Shown: positions 62,541 through 64,000 of the stretch, one piece after another
How positions within the stretch are numbered: the first letter of the stretch is position 1
Layout: every line of letters starts with the position of its first letter
Assembly (NCBI GenBank): GCA_905397405.1
Contig: CAJPVJ010000003.1
Span: 62,001-126,000, forward strand
DNA length: 64,000 nucleotides
Direction: 5' to 3'
From: Oppiella nova
Taxonomy: Eukaryota; Arthropoda; Arachnida; Sarcoptiformes; Oppiidae
Position numbers and translations under genes: made by a program
The notes under the pieces: model-generated
Database searches by the model: none
Told to the model about the DNA's origin: nothing
What the model saw: only the letters and a program-made list of their open reading frames with translations

Positions 62541-64000
62541 ATGGCTGCCCCAAAAGTTCAACTCAGTAAAATACTCCCTGCATGGCAATGGCTGCAAGAC
62601 TATAATGTCCCTAAATTTAGGGCTGATCTACTTGCTGCTTTAATCGTCATTGCAATGCTTGTACCTCAAGGTATGGCTTATGCCATGGTTGCTGGGTTGC
62701 CTCCAGTGACAGGCTTATATGCCAGTATTTTACCCATGATCATCTATGCCATTGTTGGTGGCAGCCCAACACTTTCTATTGGTCCTGTTGCGCTGATTTC
62801 CATGATGACCTTTGCTACGCTTGAACCGCTCTATGAGGTGGGTTCACCTGTATATATTCAAGCAGCATGTTTATTGGCACTTCTCGTTGGCATACTTTCA
62901 AGTTTACTAGGAATTTTTAGATTCGGCTTTTTAATCCGTTTAATCAGTCATCCTGTGATTAAGAGTTTTATCATCGCATCCGCAGTATTGATTGCACTCA
63001 GCCAAGTTAAGTTTATGCTCGATGTACCCTTAAAATCTGGCAATGTTATCGAGTTTATTCAAAGCCTATGGCTATACATTAGTTTCACCAGTATTGAGAC
63101 TTTGATTTTTGGTGTTTGTGCGATTCTGTTTTTGATTTACATCCCGGTTTTTTTTAAATCTAAGTTATGCCAATCTTTTGCACATTCTCTTCAATTCTGG
63201 GTGAAAGCACTGCCCTTGGTTCTTGTGTTTATTTCGATTGGGTTAATACATTTCCTGCATATAGACCAATTTGGTATCAAAACCGTAGGCGAGATTCCTT
63301 CGGGATTTCCACCAATTGCCATGCCTTATTGGCGTTGGGATTTGGTGATCCAGCTTTTACCCGGTGCAGCAATGATTACCATGGTGAGTTTTGTCGAATC
63401 TATTTCTATTGCACAGACCACAGCGTTTCAGCAACGTAGTGAGCTTAATAGTAATCAAGAGCTGATTGCACTGGGTTTAGCCAACTTTAGCGCAGGTGTC
63501 ACGTCAGCATTTCCTGTGACTGGCAGTTTATCACGTACAGTGGTTAATGCAGATGCAGGCGCAAAAACGCCTATGGCTGGTGTTTTATCTTCAATTTTTA
63601 TCGTGATTGTGAGTTTATATTTTACCGGTTTATTTAAACAACTTCCTTTGGCGATTCTCGCTGTAACCATTATGGTATCCATTTGGAAATTGGTTGATTT
63701 TAAACCCTTCATCGAAACATGGCGTTATTCCAAAGCCGATGGGATTGCGATGTGGGTTACATTCTTTGGGGTGTTGTGTATCGATATTTCAACAGGTTTG
63801 ATTATTGGTATTGTTTCTACATTTTTATTGCTGTTATGGCGTATTAGCCGTCCGCATATTGCCGTCATTGGCTTAGTTGAAGGCACTCAACATTTTCGTA
63901 ATATTTCAAGACATGATGTTTTGACCAGTACCAATATTGTGTCTATTCGTATTGATGAAAATCTAAGTTTTTTAAATGCCAATACTTTAAAAGAATTTAT
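62541..64000 (+). CDS. SulP-family anion transporter (partial, cut by window end)
   Basis: An open frame of about 486 codons from ATG 62541 that runs off the window. It opens LSKILPAWQWLQDYNVPKFRA, then the sulfate-transporter signature ADLLAALIVIAMLVPQGMAYAM (in parts), GLPPVTGLYASILP and VTGSLSRTVVNADAGAKTP. These are the hallmarks of the SLC26/SulP core, with about 12 membrane segments. The last bases enter the cytosolic STAS domain (LSFLNANTLKEF). It is downstream of the BigR-like sensor, as in H2S-response loci, and may export sulfite or sulfate formed by the persulfide dioxygenase. Confidence 0.92.
   Translation, partial: MAAPKVQLSKILPAWQWLQDYNVPKFRADLLAALIVIAMLVPQGMAYAMVAGLPPVTGLYASILPMIIYAIVGGSPTLSIGPVALISMMTFATLEPLYEVGSPVYIQAACLLALLVGILSSLLGIFRFGFLIRLISHPVIKSFIIASAVLIALSQVKFMLDVPLKSGNVIEFIQSLWLYISFTSIETLIFGVCAILFLIYIPVFFKSKLCQSFAHSLQFWVKALPLVLVFISIGLIHFLHIDQFGIKTVGEIPSGFPPIAMPYWRWDLVIQLLPGAAMITMVSFVESISIAQTTAFQQRSELNSNQELIALGLANFSAGVTSAFPVTGSLSRTVVNADAGAKTPMAGVLSSIFIVIVSLYFTGLFKQLPLAILAVTIMVSIWKLVDFKPFIETWRYSKADGIAMWVTFFGVLCIDISTGLIIGIVSTFLLLLWRISRPHIAVIGLVEGTQHFRNISRHDVLTSTNIVSIRIDENLSFLNANTLKEF

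Noticed and set aside
63167-63712. Two short frames near the right end
   Set aside because: Both are shadows of the SulP transporter, whose own frame runs through without a stop to the window edge.
1-64000. CRISPR arrays, tRNA or rRNA genes, insertion sequences
   Set aside because: No regularly spaced repeats, cloverleaf-type sequences, ribosomal segments or transposase frames were seen while reading both strands.

Overview
The window looks like a chromosomal segment of an Acinetobacter-type gammaproteobacterium (Moraxellaceae). This rests on AT-rich codon usage and intergenic DNA, on the mix of gene families, and on how readily most products are recognised. It is inference from reading the sequence, not from a search. 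I see no tRNA, rRNA, CRISPR array, insertion sequence or intact prophage.

Region by region. (1) 20-9616 is a Ter-type stress locus. A plus-strand trio with overlapping genes (HAD phosphatase, PRTase-TRSP, citrate-lyase-like TIM barrel) converges on a minus-strand signalling set: kinase with zinc ribbon, PP2C phosphatase, three VWA (TerY-like) proteins and one TerD. The plus-strand operon probably starts left of the window. (2) 9893-20474 holds a DMT exporter, then a divergent catabolic cluster. One arm is flavin monooxygenase, APC permease and class III aminotransferase. The other is RidA, DUF1028, LysR, M20 deacetylase and aldehyde dehydrogenase. The substrate is not evident, but an N-acylated or omega-amino compound fits. 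(3) 20539-28920 is a purine-degradation island: Rieske oxygenase (HpxD-like), LysR, HpxO urate hydroxylase, allantoicase, ureidoglycolate lyase, a Tsx-like channel, HIU hydrolase, OHCU decarboxylase and PuuE allantoinase. (4) 29001-32624 has two paralogous secreted proteins flanking a dead histidine-phosphatase gene, a dispersed repeat and a GH24 lysozyme. (5) 32813-38635 is a complete urease operon in the order E-F-G-J-D-A-B-C. Regions 3 and 5 together encode urate to allantoin to ureidoglycolate to glyoxylate plus urea, and urea to ammonia.

(6) 39007-52923 is mostly housekeeping: two UspA proteins, a PncC-like protein, a YcfL-like lipoprotein, aroC, prmB, small exported proteins, an ABC1/UbiB kinase, two acyl-CoA dehydrogenases, a GNAT pseudogene, MaoC, AraC and gcvH. 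(7) 53002-54480 is a decayed RHS/polymorphic-toxin tail with immunity-like leftovers. (8) 54560-56012 is a class I DAHP synthase gene with a striking leader: a promoter, a first aromatic-rich leader peptide, alternating hairpins and an intrinsic terminator, then a second aromatic-rich leader peptide that can base-pair next to the synthase ribosome-binding site. (9) 56110-58218 is a PAS-GGDEF-EAL protein. (10) 58754-64000 is a persulfide/sulfur module (persulfide-dioxygenase-like MBL protein, two YeeE/YedE half-transporters, a BigR/SqrR-type ArsR sensor, a SulP transporter cut by the window end). A zeta-toxin-like pair and a second copy of the dispersed repeat lie in its middle.

The most novel-looking signals are the double leader upstream of DAHP synthase, the two diverged copies of an intergenic repeat, a pair of TTCT-N7-AGAA palindromes 31 bp apart in the purine-island control region, and a strong minus-strand terminator with no annotated gene feeding it near 40.4 kb.
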